DNA from: Ornithodoros turicata
Lineage: Eukaryota > Arthropoda > Arachnida > Ixodida > Argasidae
Assembly: GCF_037126465.1 (NCBI RefSeq)
Contig: NC_088209.1
Span: 25,487,146 to 25,551,145 of the forward strand
Reading direction: 5' to 3'
Length of the DNA stretch: 64,000 nt
Numbering within the stretch: the stretch's first letter is position 1; each line of letters starts with the position of its first letter. A program made the position numbers and the translations under genes. This document shows positions 35,394-45,300 of the stretch, one piece after another. The notes under the pieces were generated by a model. That model was not told the DNA's origin and made no database searches. It saw nothing but the letters and a program-made list of their open reading frames with translations.

Positions 35394-35408
35394 CGACCCC
35401 CAACTCCA
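35394..35408 (-). promoter_or_regulatory. Candidate polypurine tract
   Basis: On the minus strand the sequence just before the 3' LTR reads GGAGTTGGGGGTCG. It is purine-rich and in the place where plus-strand DNA synthesis is primed, but short and interrupted by pyrimidines. Confidence 0.45.
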
Positions 35409-35676
35409 GAATATTATACAATAATATGTACAAGCAAAAGACACATGTGCGCACAAGTATGTACTGTTACGGTAAAACTAGCGGATGTACGTCCATCCCT
35501 ATATTTCGGGACACATAACGGCCGTTACAATCAGACATCCTACACCGCTTTACACTCCACGAAAGAGACAAACACTTATTGAGCCCGAGAACACACAAAG
35601 AACGTCAGCGGTATTAAAATAAATGGGTTATGTAAAACCAGCACAACAAGGTTCAAATAAACTATTCATGCCCATA
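35409..35676 (-). other. Retrotransposon 3' non-coding segment
   Basis: About 270 bp between the gag-pol stop and the polypurine tract. There is no env-like or other extra frame of note. Confidence 0.6.
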
Positions 35677-38600
35677 TTACATTCTGCTGAGGTAGTCGGC
35701 TCCTGCATTCTCACTACCCTTAATATATTGTATACGGAAGTGATATTCTTGCAACAATAAACTCCAGCGCATAATGCGCGCGTTCATATGCCTCGTACGG
35801 TTCAGATACACGAGGGGCTGGTGATCCGTCTGGAGGATGAACTCCTTTCCGTACAGGTATGTGTGAAACTTTTGTATGCCCCAGGTGAGGGCAAGTCCCT
35901 CTCTCTCACTCGTGGCATACGCTACTTCTCTCGGTTGCAGCTTGCGACTGGCGTACGCAACAGGGTGCAACGTTCCTTCGTGTTCCTGTAGGAGTATAGC
36001 TCCTATACTTTTATCAGACGCGTCGGTTCGAAGGACGAACTCTTTTTCCAGGTCCGGTAGGCGCAAAATCGGGGCCTGGGTCAGCAGACGTTTCAGCTCG
36101 TTGAAAGCAGTTTCGTGTTCGTCTCGCCAATCAACATTGTTGCTGCATCCCTTTTTCGTGAGATCTGTCAATGGTGCCGACACTTCTGCGTAGTGTTGAA
36201 TAAAATCCCGGTAATATCCGGTCAGTCCCAGGAAAGCACGAACTTGACGCTTCGTCCTTGGTCGTTCGGCATTCTGGATTTTCTCCACCAGTTTCGTCAA
36301 CGGGGCCACCTGTCCTCGTCCGACGTTATGTCCCACGAACGTGACTTCCTCCAGGGCCAGTGCGCATTTAGTAGGCCGTACTTTAAGCCCAGCGTCTCGT
36401 ATTCTTCTAAAGACTTCTCTCAAGGTTGCCAGGTGTTCCTCCCAAGTGTCGCTGGCAACCAGGACATCGTCGTAATAGTACCTAACATCAGGCAGGTCGC
36501 CGAATAGCTGCCGCATCAGCCTCGTGAAAACTGCTGGTGCCGTCTTCACTCCAAATGGCATATATCGGAATTGATAAAGTCCTGATGCTGTTGAAAACGC
36601 AGTCTTTGGCCGTGATTGTTCGTCGAGAGGAATTTGCCAGTACCCCTTGCTAAAATCAAGCCTTGAGAAGAATTTCTTCTTCCCAATGTCAGCGAAGAGA
36701 TGGTCCGCCCTGGGGATCGGCTCGGCATCCGGTTTCAACACATCGTTCAATCTTCTGAAATCGATGCACAGGCGATGTGTGTTATCAGGTTTCCGAACAA
36801 CCAGGACGGGCGAATTATAGGCAGAGCTGGACTTCTCGACAATCCCCAGGCGTAGCATTGCCTGCACTTCGTCCTCTATGGTCTTACGGACTGCGAATGG
36901 CAGTGGATACTGTTTGGTATACACAGGTTTCGGGGTAGACAGTTCCAGTTGGCACGTGACTAGGTTAGTTTGTCCCGGTACGTCTGACATGATCGTCTGA
37001 AACTCGTCCACCAGGTGTTCCGCTTGCCTCTGTTGTTGTGGCGTCAGGGTCGTAGCGAACATTACTTGTCTGTGATCTTCTTTCTGCTCCAAATTCAGCA
37101 TAGGCACAGAGTCTTCCCATTCACTCCCGTCGATGGTGACTACGCCGCAAGCTTCGGTACGCTTCGCCGTATTTTCTGGGGCCTCCCGCTCTTCGTACCT
37201 TTTTAGCATATTGGCGTGGAACAATTTCGTTCCGTGGCCCAAGTCGACTGCGTAGTCCACTTCCCCTTTTTGCTGCACAATTGGGAACGGCCCTTTCCAC
37301 TGCATGAGCAACTTGTTGTGATCTGTCGGCAACAATATAAGTACCCGGTCACCCACTTGCATCTTCCTCGCACGAGCCTTCTTGTTATAGTATTGGCGGT
37401 ATCGTGCACCCATTCTTTCCAACTCCTCGTGCGCTACCTTGCACGTCTCCTCCAGCCTGTTCCGGAGATCAAAAACGTGCTGATATGTCGTCTTGACATC
37501 GGACTCAATCTCTTCATTGGTCCACAGCTCTCTCAACACCGACAATGGCCCCCTCACGTGTCGGCCATATAGCAATTCAAAAGGAGAGAAGCCCAGGCTC
37601 GCTTGTGGCACCTCCCTGTACGCGAACAACAATGGGGCGAGGTATCTGTCCCAGTCCCTGGGCTTCTCTTGACACATACGCTTGAGCATGGTCTTGACGG
37701 TGCCATTAAACTTTTCTACTAGCCCGTTACCCATCGGGTGATACGGCGTAGTATGGATCTGTTTGAGCGATAGAAGGCGGCTCACTTCGCGCATGGCTTC
37801 CGAGACAAATGCAGGGCCCCGATCACTTAGCACTTCTTTGGGGATACCCGTCCGGGTGAACATTTCTACCAGACCCTCAGCGACGTGCTCTGTCGTGATA
37901 CCAGGAAGCGCAACGGCATCCGGATACCGCGTCGCATAGTCAACCATCGTTAAGATGTATTGGTTTCCTCTCGCTGTCTTCGGAGTGATTGGCCCGACGA
38001 TGTCCACTGCCACGCGCTGAAAAGGCTCTTCTATCGTCGGCATCTTCCCCAGCGGTACTTTCGGTACCCGTCCTTTCGGCGTGGTTCTTTGACACTGGTC
38101 ACATGACTTGACGAACCTCTGCACCTCTGCTTGTACTCCAGGCCAGAAGAACTCGGTGAGAACGCGGTCCGTCGTCTTCTGAATGCCCTGGTGTCCGGAC
38201 ATGATTCCGTCGTGTGCCATCTGGAGAACAATCTGCCGAAACTTCTTTGGCACAACCATCTGCTGGAACTCTCGGCCGGCATCCATTCTGTACATCCTGT
38301 ACAATATTCCTCCCTTGACCACGTATTCGTAACTGTGGTTTGGATTTCGACACTGCAGTTTCTGTCCCATCTTCTCAAAACAACATCTCAAGGTGTCGTC
38401 TTCTTGCTGAGCCTGCTCAATTTCCGCTGGCTTCTCCGGCCATCCCGCAATCTGTGGCACGTGTAGTGGGCCGCAACTCCTCGTACCTTGGGCCTTCTGG
38501 GCCTGTCTCCTTGTCTCCACCGCTGCTGAAAATTCGGCTCCACGTTCATCCTTTCTGCTTTCCTCTGTGCAGTGTTTTTCCTCATCTTTCACATCCCATT

Positions 38601-40083
38601 TAGGGTCAGGATCATCTGGCGCTCGAACGTCCGGAAGATTCCCCAAAATCAGGTCATACAGTGGGTCCTCCATGCATTTGACCGACAATGGCCCATTGTA
38701 GAAGGGCGTCAATACATGTATTTGCGCCTCCGGCAAATACCTCACCGTTCCATCCACCAAAACAACAGGATTCGATTCCCCTGTCATGTCCTCTTGTCCT
38801 ACCAGCGACTTCCGCACAATTGCAGTGTTACTTCCCGTGTCACGGAGAACAGTTACCTCGCGTGACCCAATCTTTCCTGCCACTACTGGCAATCCGTCGA
38901 CCAAAAATTTCGTGTCGCGGGCAATGAATGCATTTACAACTGGGAGCTTTTCTCCGTTCTTCAACTCAACGTAGCCATCTTCTGGCCATTCGCGTCTCTT
39001 CCCTTCTTCCTGTCTTGGGGTGACAACACACGATGCTTGTGGGGCCCTGGAAACTCTCTCTTGGCACATATTTGCTGTATGCCCCGCCCTTCCGCATGAG
39101 TAGCAGGTGACGCTCCTCGGTGTGGCTCCAACCCTGGCTCTGCATTCCGAAGCTGCGTGTCCTGCCCTGTTGCACAAGAAGCATCTCTTCTGCTTCCGCA
39201 CGTCCTCTTTTTCACGACCATTCTTCCCACTTGCCGCACGTCTTGGCTCTTCTAATGATTTCGGCTCTTCTCCTCTACTCCGACTTGCGTGGCTCTGTGC
39301 TTCCAAGAATCGGTCAGCCATTGTGGCCATTTCTGTCAGATTTCCCACTTTCCGTTCCTTCAGGAAGGTGGCCAGCTTCGTAGGGCATCCCTTGATGAAC
39401 TGCTCGGTTATGAACAGGTCCCGCACGCTGTCGAAGTCTTTCTTGGTTTCAGAAAGATCGATCCATCGATCAAACAGGTTGCTTAATCTTGCGGCAAACT
39501 GGGTCCCTGTCTCCCCATCTTCGGTCCTTCCGCTCCTAAACTTCTCCCGGAACCCCTCAGCAGTGAGCCTGAACCTTTGCAGAAGTGCCCGTTTAACTTG
39601 ATCGTAATCCGCGGAATCTTCGGGGGTGAGTCTCGCAAACACGGCCAATGATTCTCCAACAAGGCATACGCTCAGAGCGGTTGCCCACTGTTCCTTCGGC
39701 CAACGCTGTCCCGTAGCCAACCGTTCGAATCGAAGGAGGTAGGCATCGAGATCGTCTCTCTTCTCATCGAACGGTGTGAGCCAACGATGCGGGGTGATAG
39801 GTAACGTACTGGGCGCCTCCCTAGGACCCGTTGGAGTCGCGGCATGGCCCGAACTCGCATTCTGAAGTTCTTGTAGCTTTATCTTTAGTTCTAAACTCCG
39901 TTTTTCTTCTTCTGCCCTTAGCCTAGCTGACTCCTCTTTTACCCGTAGTTGTTCTTTCATTATCTCTCGTTCTTCTGCCCTTTTCTCTCTTTCTCTAGCC
40001 TGCTCTTTCTCGATCCATTCCCTCAAGGCTGTGCCTTCTAGGCCAAGTTCTTTCCCGACCAGCAACAGTTCTTGTAGCTCCAT
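35677..40083 (-). CDS. Gag-pol polyprotein, Gmr1-like Ty3/gypsy retrotransposon
   Basis: One uninterrupted frame of about 1468 codons. The first ATG (MELQELLLVGKELG) is preferred, because an upstream extension would start at a GTG. Order of domains: a gag region with a charged helical stretch near residues 25-75; two CCHC knuckles (about 301-314 and 327-340); an aspartic protease with DTGS (415); an integrase with H624, H631, C661, C664, the acidic triad D694, D754, E790 (35 residues between the last two) and a GPY/F-like segment from WKGPF (929); a reverse transcriptase with YYDD (1203-1206); and an RNase H with D1354, E1395, D1420, D1463, ending NAGADYLSRM. All catalytic residues are present. 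Gag and pol share a frame, so no frameshift is needed. Ordinary Ty3/gypsy elements place integrase last. Here it precedes RT, as in Ty1/copia and in the Gmr1 group. There is no env. It is flanked by near-identical LTRs and is probably recently active. Confidence 0.95.
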   Translation of the reverse strand: MELQELLLVGKELGLEGTALREWIEKEQAREREKRAEEREIMKEQLRVKEESARLRAEEEKRSLELKIKLQELQNASSGHAATPTGPREAPSTLPITPHRWLTPFDEKRDDLDAYLLRFERLATGQRWPKEQWATALSVCLVGESLAVFARLTPEDSADYDQVKRALLQRFRLTAEGFREKFRSGRTEDGETGTQFAARLSNLFDRWIDLSETKKDFDSVRDLFITEQFIKGCPTKLATFLKERKVGNLTEMATMADRFLEAQSHASRSRGEEPKSLEEPRRAASGKNGREKEDVRKQKRCFLCNRAGHAASECRARVGATPRSVTCYSCGRAGHTANMCQERVSRAPQASCVVTPRQEEGKRREWPEDGYVELKNGEKLPVVNAFIARDTKFLVDGLPVVAGKIGSREVTVLRDTGSNTAIVRKSLVGQEDMTGESNPVVLVDGTVRYLPEAQIHVLTPFYNGPLSVKCMEDPLYDLILGNLPDVRAPDDPDPKWDVKDEEKHCTEESRKDERGAEFSAAVETRRQAQKAQGTRSCGPLHVPQIAGWPEKPAEIEQAQQEDDTLRCCFEKMGQKLQCRNPNHSYEYVVKGGILYRMYRMDAGREFQQMVVPKKFRQIVLQMAHDGIMSGHQGIQKTTDRVLTEFFWPGVQAEVQRFVKSCDQCQRTTPKGRVPKVPLGKMPTIEEPFQRVAVDIVGPITPKTARGNQYILTMVDYATRYPDAVALPGITTEHVAEGLVEMFTRTGIPKEVLSDRGPAFVSEAMREVSRLLSLKQIHTTPYHPMGNGLVEKFNGTVKTMLKRMCQEKPRDWDRYLAPLLFAYREVPQASLGFSPFELLYGRHVRGPLSVLRELWTNEEIESDVKTTYQHVFDLRNRLEETCKVAHEELERMGARYRQYYNKKARARKMQVGDRVLILLPTDHNKLLMQWKGPFPIVQQKGEVDYAVDLGHGTKLFHANMLKRYEEREAPENTAKRTEACGVVTIDGSEWEDSVPMLNLEQKEDHRQVMFATTLTPQQQRQAEHLVDEFQTIMSDVPGQTNLVTCQLELSTPKPVYTKQYPLPFAVRKTIEDEVQAMLRLGIVEKSSSAYNSPVLVVRKPDNTHRLCIDFRRLNDVLKPDAEPIPRADHLFADIGKKKFFSRLDFSKGYWQIPLDEQSRPKTAFSTASGLYQFRYMPFGVKTAPAVFTRLMRQLFGDLPDVRYYYDDVLVASDTWEEHLATLREVFRRIRDAGLKVRPTKCALALEEVTFVGHNVGRGQVAPLTKLVEKIQNAERPRTKRQVRAFLGLTGYYRDFIQHYAEVSAPLTDLTKKGCSNNVDWRDEHETAFNELKRLLTQAPILRLPDLEKEFVLRTDASDKSIGAILLQEHEGTLHPVAYASRKLQPREVAYATSEREGLALTWGIQKFHTYLYGKEFILQTDHQPLVYLNRTRHMNARIMRWSLLLQEYHFRIQYIKGSENAGADYLSRM

Positions 40084-40156
40084 AGCTTCCAAATCACACG
40101 GTATTCCTCTCGTGATCACCTACCCGTCACACTGCTTTCCCCCACGGCAACACTGT
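40084..40156 (-). other. Retrotransposon leader
   Basis: Short leader between the primer binding site and the gag ATG, about 75 bases. The reading frame is open upstream of the ATG for a few codons, but without an ATG. Confidence 0.6.
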
Positions 40157-40174
40157 GTCCTGTCGCGGACGCCA
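40157..40174 (-). promoter_or_regulatory. Candidate tRNA primer binding site
   Basis: On the minus strand, five bases (ATTAT) after the 5' LTR, the sequence TGGCGTCCGCGACAGGAC begins with the TGG needed to pair with a tRNA CCA end. The start TGGCGTC and the later ACAGGA resemble the complement of some metazoan serine tRNA 3' ends, with mismatches between. The tRNA identity is not settled. Confidence 0.55.
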
Positions 40175-40179
40175 ATAAT

Positions 40180-41211
40180 TGTCACAGAGTCCGGAGATCG
40201 GGTGCCTCTGCGACCAGGTTATCTTTGACACAGTCGAGGCGTTGGGTAATAACAGCTAGACGTGCAAGTGACACGAAACAGGAGCCATGTTTACTCAACA
40301 AAACAAAATTTACTTTAGCACAAAACCAGGATCACACAAAACTCAACTCATATCATTACAGTGCCCCAAATACCTATACGGCTACAAACGGGAATTCGAT
40401 TACTACATACAGGCTTGAACGCTCGAACTAACGCACAACTGGCCACTCTAGCCGATCATAACCAGAATCAAAATTTCAACAACTAATCGAGAGTCTTATC
40501 TGTTGAGGCGGGAAGTCTTCCGAGTTGGGGCTGGAGTCCGGGGTTCCTTGTCTTCGTTGTCCTCGGTGGTTGGATTTATGGCACTGCACCTCACTAACAT
40601 CACAACACCGTCGAACACACAAATAGAGCTGTCCCGGTGTCCCCTCGTCCGTACGACTTTCCCCGACGGCCGTGTGCCGTCAAACCTCCTACGTTGCCCG
40701 AGTGTCCTTCTTCGCTCCGAGTCCGACCAACACTGCCGCCAAAAACACGGCGGTTCCCTTAAATCACCTCTTTACCTCAAACGAGGCCGACACTTGAAAA
40801 CATCTTAATCGAAGGCACCTGGCTCTCCGTACTTTGGCATGTGTTTGATGTTCCGATCCCCCCTTGCTACATGGATCTTAATATGTCACACCTGTTGACT
40901 TCTGGCGCCGGCACCTCTCCCGAAAGCTCTTACCCTTTTACCCCTGGGACTCCCAACCGCCGCCTCACACACTGGGGAGCGGTGGCGGTGATTGCTAATC
41001 TTAAAAGTGGTCTCCGCGACTAGCCCAAGTCGAAAGCCAGGTGTCCTTGCCGCTTTGTTTAGTCCAGACTTCTCGTCTGCGCGCAAAAACCCGCAGGTGA
41101 TGCCTCTTCACAAAAAATTATCTCGGCATTGAACACAGATATGAAACTCAAAAATGAATTCAAACATACGAAATACAAATAATGCTCAAGCATACTTGGC
41201 GCACTGTGACA
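40180..41211 (-). mobile_element. 5' LTR of Gmr1-like retrotransposon
   Basis: 1032 bp, the same length as the 34,362-35,393 copy and apparently identical except for one base. It has the same TGTCACAG...CTGTGACA ends. It is the upstream LTR for the minus-strand gag-pol and so should contain the promoter. It is followed by the second ATGAC duplication. Confidence 0.95.
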
Positions 41212-41378
41212 ATGACAACGTTGTCTGCTTTGATTTGATGAAAACGAGGGGTGTGCGCCATTTTTGTATTTTTGTGGTAATTATGAACTGCAGAATGCCA
41301 CAAAGATGGCGCACGCCACCCGTTTTCAGCAAACCAGGTGGGGGGGGGGGGGGGGGAAACGATGTCAGTCGGAATGAT
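41212..41378. mobile_element. Palindromic MITE, copy 4, right piece
   Basis: Resumes the MITE of 34,300-34,361 after the LTR element. It starts with the duplicated ATGAC, then ACAACGTTGTCTGC, the GGTGTGCGCCATTTTTG / AAAGATGGCGCACGCC pair, a 17-base poly(G) at 41,340-41,356 and CGATGTCAGTCGGAATGAT. The terminal GGAGCGTGCTATG portion is missing, so the right end was already truncated. Confidence 0.8.
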
Positions 41379-41406
41379 ACACTCTAAGAATAGATGTGCT
41401 CGGCCT

Positions 41407-41640
41407 ACAAACTAAGAACAGAACGTCACCACATAGCACGGTGAAGGTCAACCATTGCACAGAATTTATCACTCCCGATTTGTGGAAAGCGCGGGGCGTA
41501 TGCCTCTTATGGAACTGCATAAGTGTTCCAAAAAAGGCGTACGCCTCCCGCTTCTAACCAATCAGGCGGCAGAACGATGTCATTCGGGATGGTGAACGGC
41601 TAAAAGCGTGAGATGTTGTGACGTTCTGTTTTTAGAGTGT
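41407..41640. mobile_element. Palindromic MITE, copy 5 (family A)
   Basis: From ACAAACTAAGAACAGAACG to CGTTCTGTTTTTAGAGTG. Contains the CACCACATAGCACG arm, the GGGGCGTATGCC / GGCGTACGCCTCCCG pair and the GTCATTCGGGATGGTGAA arm. It has diverged from the other copies. Confidence 0.75.
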
Positions 41641-42326
41641 AGAGGGCGGGGCTCACATAACGTTTATCACTTAGTCGTGTCGTCAGACAAAGCGATCAAC
41701 CATATACGAATGCATATTGCGCGTTGTAATGAATATCAGTAAGCAAAGAGTCGCCTAGTAACGTCACAACCGCAGTGGCGCCCTTTCTGCTTTCTGTGTG
41801 GAAAGAAACCTTCTTCTTCTTCTTCTTTTTTTTTTTTTTTCAACAATGTTTCGGCGCCTCGCTCCAATACACGGCTTCTCCTTTCAGCAGCAGCAAGGGA
41901 CAAATTGTCGTTTCGTTGCCGACGATGCTCAGCACGTTTTTCGCATTTAACGGGTATCGGTTTTACATGACTGGCTTCACAATCGCCGCTGTCTCGTCTC
42001 CGTTCGTGTACCACATTTATCGTGGTTTTCAATGTAAAAGGTGGACGCGACAAAAGATAATGGCTTTCTTCGAAGAATGCACCAGATGCACGATGACGTA
42101 ACACGGCACATCTCTGCGTGACGGGAAATATGGGTCAGTGGCTGACTGCCATTGTAGTTTTGTAGGGGAGATACTTCAGAAAGGATCATCGCTTCACGTG
42201 CATGCTCCCTAGCATTTATGAAACGTTAGAAACGATCATCTTCACGTGCTCTGCAGTCTCTATAGGAAGTGCGGAAGTGTTCAATCAGTAAATTGACTTT
42301 TTTTTTGTATCTGCGGCAATTATGAA
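41641..42326. other. No gene recognised
   Basis: Includes a TTC/poly(T) tract at 41,810-41,840. A GC-moderate frame on the plus strand across 41,840-42,100 has no known domain and begins in the poly(T). Confidence 0.4.
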
Positions 42327-44149
42327 CCCAGGCAGCACGCCAATAATGGCCCAAAATTGGGCCAATATTGGCAATTGGTGATGCCAATATTGGCGCAATT
42401 TTGGAAATGCCACCCGGCCCAATATTCGACCAATACTGGCATGCCCATATGGGATTCCCATATTCTTTGCTCCCCTCTTCGGTACACCAGTTCCCCCCCT
42501 TTTTTTTCTCTCTATAGCCAACATAGGCTGGTAATTGGCAATGTTGGACAATATTTCCATGCTGAAGCCATTATTGGCTGGCCATCGCCAAAGCTGGTCC
42601 AATATTGGACCAATATTGGCATGTCTATATTGGATTCCCATATTGCCGGTGTGTACTTCCCATATAGACCGTATGCAAAACCTAGCGCCATGTCGTAGGC
42701 GTCCTCCCCGACCCGAGCAATGGAAACGACTGTCATACAACAGTTCTTTTGCGTGTCCTGCTTCTCAAATATGCTGGTTCACTATCTTATTTGTGTGATA
42801 AGACGCGGGTTTCAAAGGGGAATGTAAACCAGGTAAGAGAGCCTCAAATGTCAGTATTCCTTACTGCACTGAAAGCATTGAGCGCTGTGACATAGGTTGG
42901 GCAAGAAAATTACGTTAACCTAGTGCAACGATGCTTTGTTATCCCAGCCCAAGAGAAATTTATACAGTTTACTAGAGCTCATTTGAGAAGTTGGTAGTGC
43001 ACTTTATACAGCAGAAACACTTGGTACAAGATAAAAACTTAGTACGATTGTAGCTGTTGCTATAAAACCCGCTGTGATGCTCACAGTTACGCACTGGTAT
43101 AAAATGTGGTCTTTCTCAGCTCGGTGAATCTGAGTTTTCGTTATTTGACCATCTCCCACATAATTGTCACGTTTTGTTGCACTTCATTTCAAGTGACTGT
43201 TTACCAGACAGATAGTCCTCCTTAGATGGGCCCCTCAGACGGTGCACTCTGACTGTTTCAACCATTTAGTACGAGGACACTTCATGCCCGCCTTACAGTC
43301 ACCTTCAACAGCTTCCCTGAGACAGGTATGACTGCTAGCCATCAAGAGAAAACACGAAGTTCAATGCTGACACAGCAAATGTGTGTTCATGGCCCTTCAA
43401 AGAGACTGATTTTGATGCAAACGTGCCAAATGGAAGACGGGGCACCTATGAATTTGCTGTGCCATCAGTCTTCACATTCAAGAAGAAGAAGAAGCTAGAG
43501 AGAAAACTACCAAGGGAACGCGTAGTGATGCAAAACTATCGATCAGTCACGGATGGTATCCAGAAACATAGACAGTTTTAGGATAATTGACCATCGATAC
43601 TCCACAACCGTACTAAGCTTTTATTTTGTGCCAAATGCTTATGCCATATACAGTGCACTGAATAGTTCTTAAATGGACTGTACTGAACTGTCTATAGGAC
43701 GGCATTAAAGAGCAGGTTAATTTGCACTAGGTTAACGGTAAGTCTCTCTCCCAAAATTGAAATCCAGAATTCAGCCTTGCTTGCATTCCCTCGTCTCACC
43801 ATGTCAATAACATGGTGAGCAGCACATGTGTGAGGCAAGACGCGCGATAGAACAGCTGGACGTGAGTCGTGTGTATGACTCGTGTCGGGGAGAGAGCCTC
43901 AGATATGGCGGAATTCCGAAGGTTTCCGTGCGCGCTACGAGGGGGCGCTGCGTTTTGCATATCGTCTATTGCCTACATTGGCAAGCTACTGCTCGTTTAT
44001 AGCCAGCATAGGCTGGTAATTGGCAACGTTGGACGAATATTTCTATGCCGAAGCCATTATTTGCTGGCCATTGGCAAAGCTGGTCCAATATTGGACCAAT
44101 CCTTCAAATGACCAACCCATATTGGTCCAAGATTCTGTGCTGCCTGGGA
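42327..44149. mobile_element. DNA transposon remnant with CCCAGGCAGCAC ends
   Basis: The left end CCCAGGCAGCAC and the right end GTGCTGCCTGGG are exact inverted copies 1.8 kb apart. Both subterminal regions are packed with CCAATATTGG-like palindromic words. A segment of about 105 bp is directly repeated (about 42,513 and 43,997, beginning TATAGCCAACATAGGCTGG / TATAGCCAGCATAGGCTGG). A third segment, around CGGGGAGGACGCC, recurs in opposite orientation near 43,893. A THAP-like coding remnant lies in the centre. No clear target duplication is visible. The superfamily is uncertain: THAP domains occur in P-element and Kolobok transposases. Confidence 0.65.
43300..43580 (+). pseudogene. THAP-domain-like fragment
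   Basis: The frame ending at a stop near 43,581 reads, in part, NVCSWPFKETDFDAN and then FAVPSVFTFKKKKK. This fits the second half of a THAP zinc-binding DNA-binding domain: a Cys, then normally a His (here Pro), an F-x(4)-DF motif and the closing AVPSIF signature. An upstream piece encoding VTFNSFPETG in another frame fits the earlier FHSFP part, so the domain is split by a frameshift. The His-to-Pro change and the frame break argue that it is dead. Its position inside a terminal-inverted-repeat element suggests a decayed transposase. Confidence 0.6.
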
Positions 44150-45061
44150 AGGTGCCTCTGACTCTTTGTTTTATGCGCTGCTGCAAATTTTGTAGCTAAT
44201 AGTTTCAACAAGTAACTTTAGATCAGGGCTTAAATGTGCACTAAAGCTTCCAGTGTGTTCTTAGAGCTATACGTTTGCGTTCATACTGTTGAGCCAGTAC
44301 TTCCTTTGCCGTATATGCTTTTCTGTGCATCAACGTGAATTTGTAACATTGTATTTATTACGTTAAATTTATCAGCACTATTTCATTAAATACTGGGACA
44401 CACTTGAACTCGACAGGCTCGCAATACTCGACATACCCGAGAGCATCCGGCAGCGGTGATGGGATATACTTGAATCCGACGGACTCACCTTCTCCGAAAT
44501 ACAAATTCCATAAAACCAGTGCAGCCAGAGTCATACGTTAGCTTAGACGGGATAAACAAATGACAAAAGAAAAAAAAAAAAAACTGGTATCTGCAAGAGA
44601 TCTGCCACGGAGGACACGAATCGATACCTGAACACTGAAGATCCCCGGATGCTATCAACGAGAGTAGTGCCCATAAGCATCGAAATATAGATAGTAGTAT
44701 AGCACAAGGTACCTCACTACTGAAGCAGCGCCCTTCTAATTAGTTCCTGTTTGGAGATTTCAACCCTTTCGATGCGCCGTAGGCTCCACTCAGTGCGTCT
44801 TCCGTCTTTTATCGCTTCCCGCACGTTTCACGCATAGTTTGCGCGTGGATCCTTCCGAAGAATGCGTGTCTGCTGCGTTGAAGATGAGCTTTAATTAACG
44901 CCAACAAAAGTAGGCAAATTAATTGATCGTAATGTCATTCAGATCAATTAGTTCCTCGCACAGTCTGACGTAGATTGAGTTCGACTTTCAGCAAAGAGCG
45001 TTCAAGACTCGTAATTGCACTGAGGGAAGTATTGACATTCCCCTGCAAATCATGGGGAAGA
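44150..45061. other. No gene recognised
   Basis: Poly(A) at 44,568-44,582 and short frames. Near 44,400-44,490 the phrase ACTTGAACTCGACAGGCTC is loosely repeated as ACTTGAATCCGACGGACTC. Confidence 0.4.
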
Positions 45062-45300
45062 AAAACACGACCCGGAACTTCACCGCACAGCACACTCAGA
45101 AGCAGCTGTCGTTCCGAATTATACCGTCCTCTTTCTTGGATTGTTGAAAATTGGAAGTGTATACATCTTTTAATATGTATCCAGATGGTAACAAAAAGGC
45201 GTACGCTTAGTATTTTAAACAAAAAGGAACAGAGAACGATTTCACTAGGAATGAAGCTGGTTCAGAGTGTGTAATGCGGTGAAGTTGTGTTTTTAGTGTG
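45062..45300. mobile_element. Palindromic MITE, copy 6 (family A, degenerate)
   Basis: AACTTCACCGCACAGCACAC at the left and TGTAATGCGGTGAAGTTG at the right pair up, with a central AAAAAGGCGTACGC. The middle arms are much diverged, so this is an old copy. Confidence 0.7.

Noticed and set aside
35677..40083. Endogenous retrovirus with an envelope gene
   Set aside because: No open frame with signal peptide or membrane anchor lies between pol and the 3' LTR. The element is an LTR retrotransposon without env.
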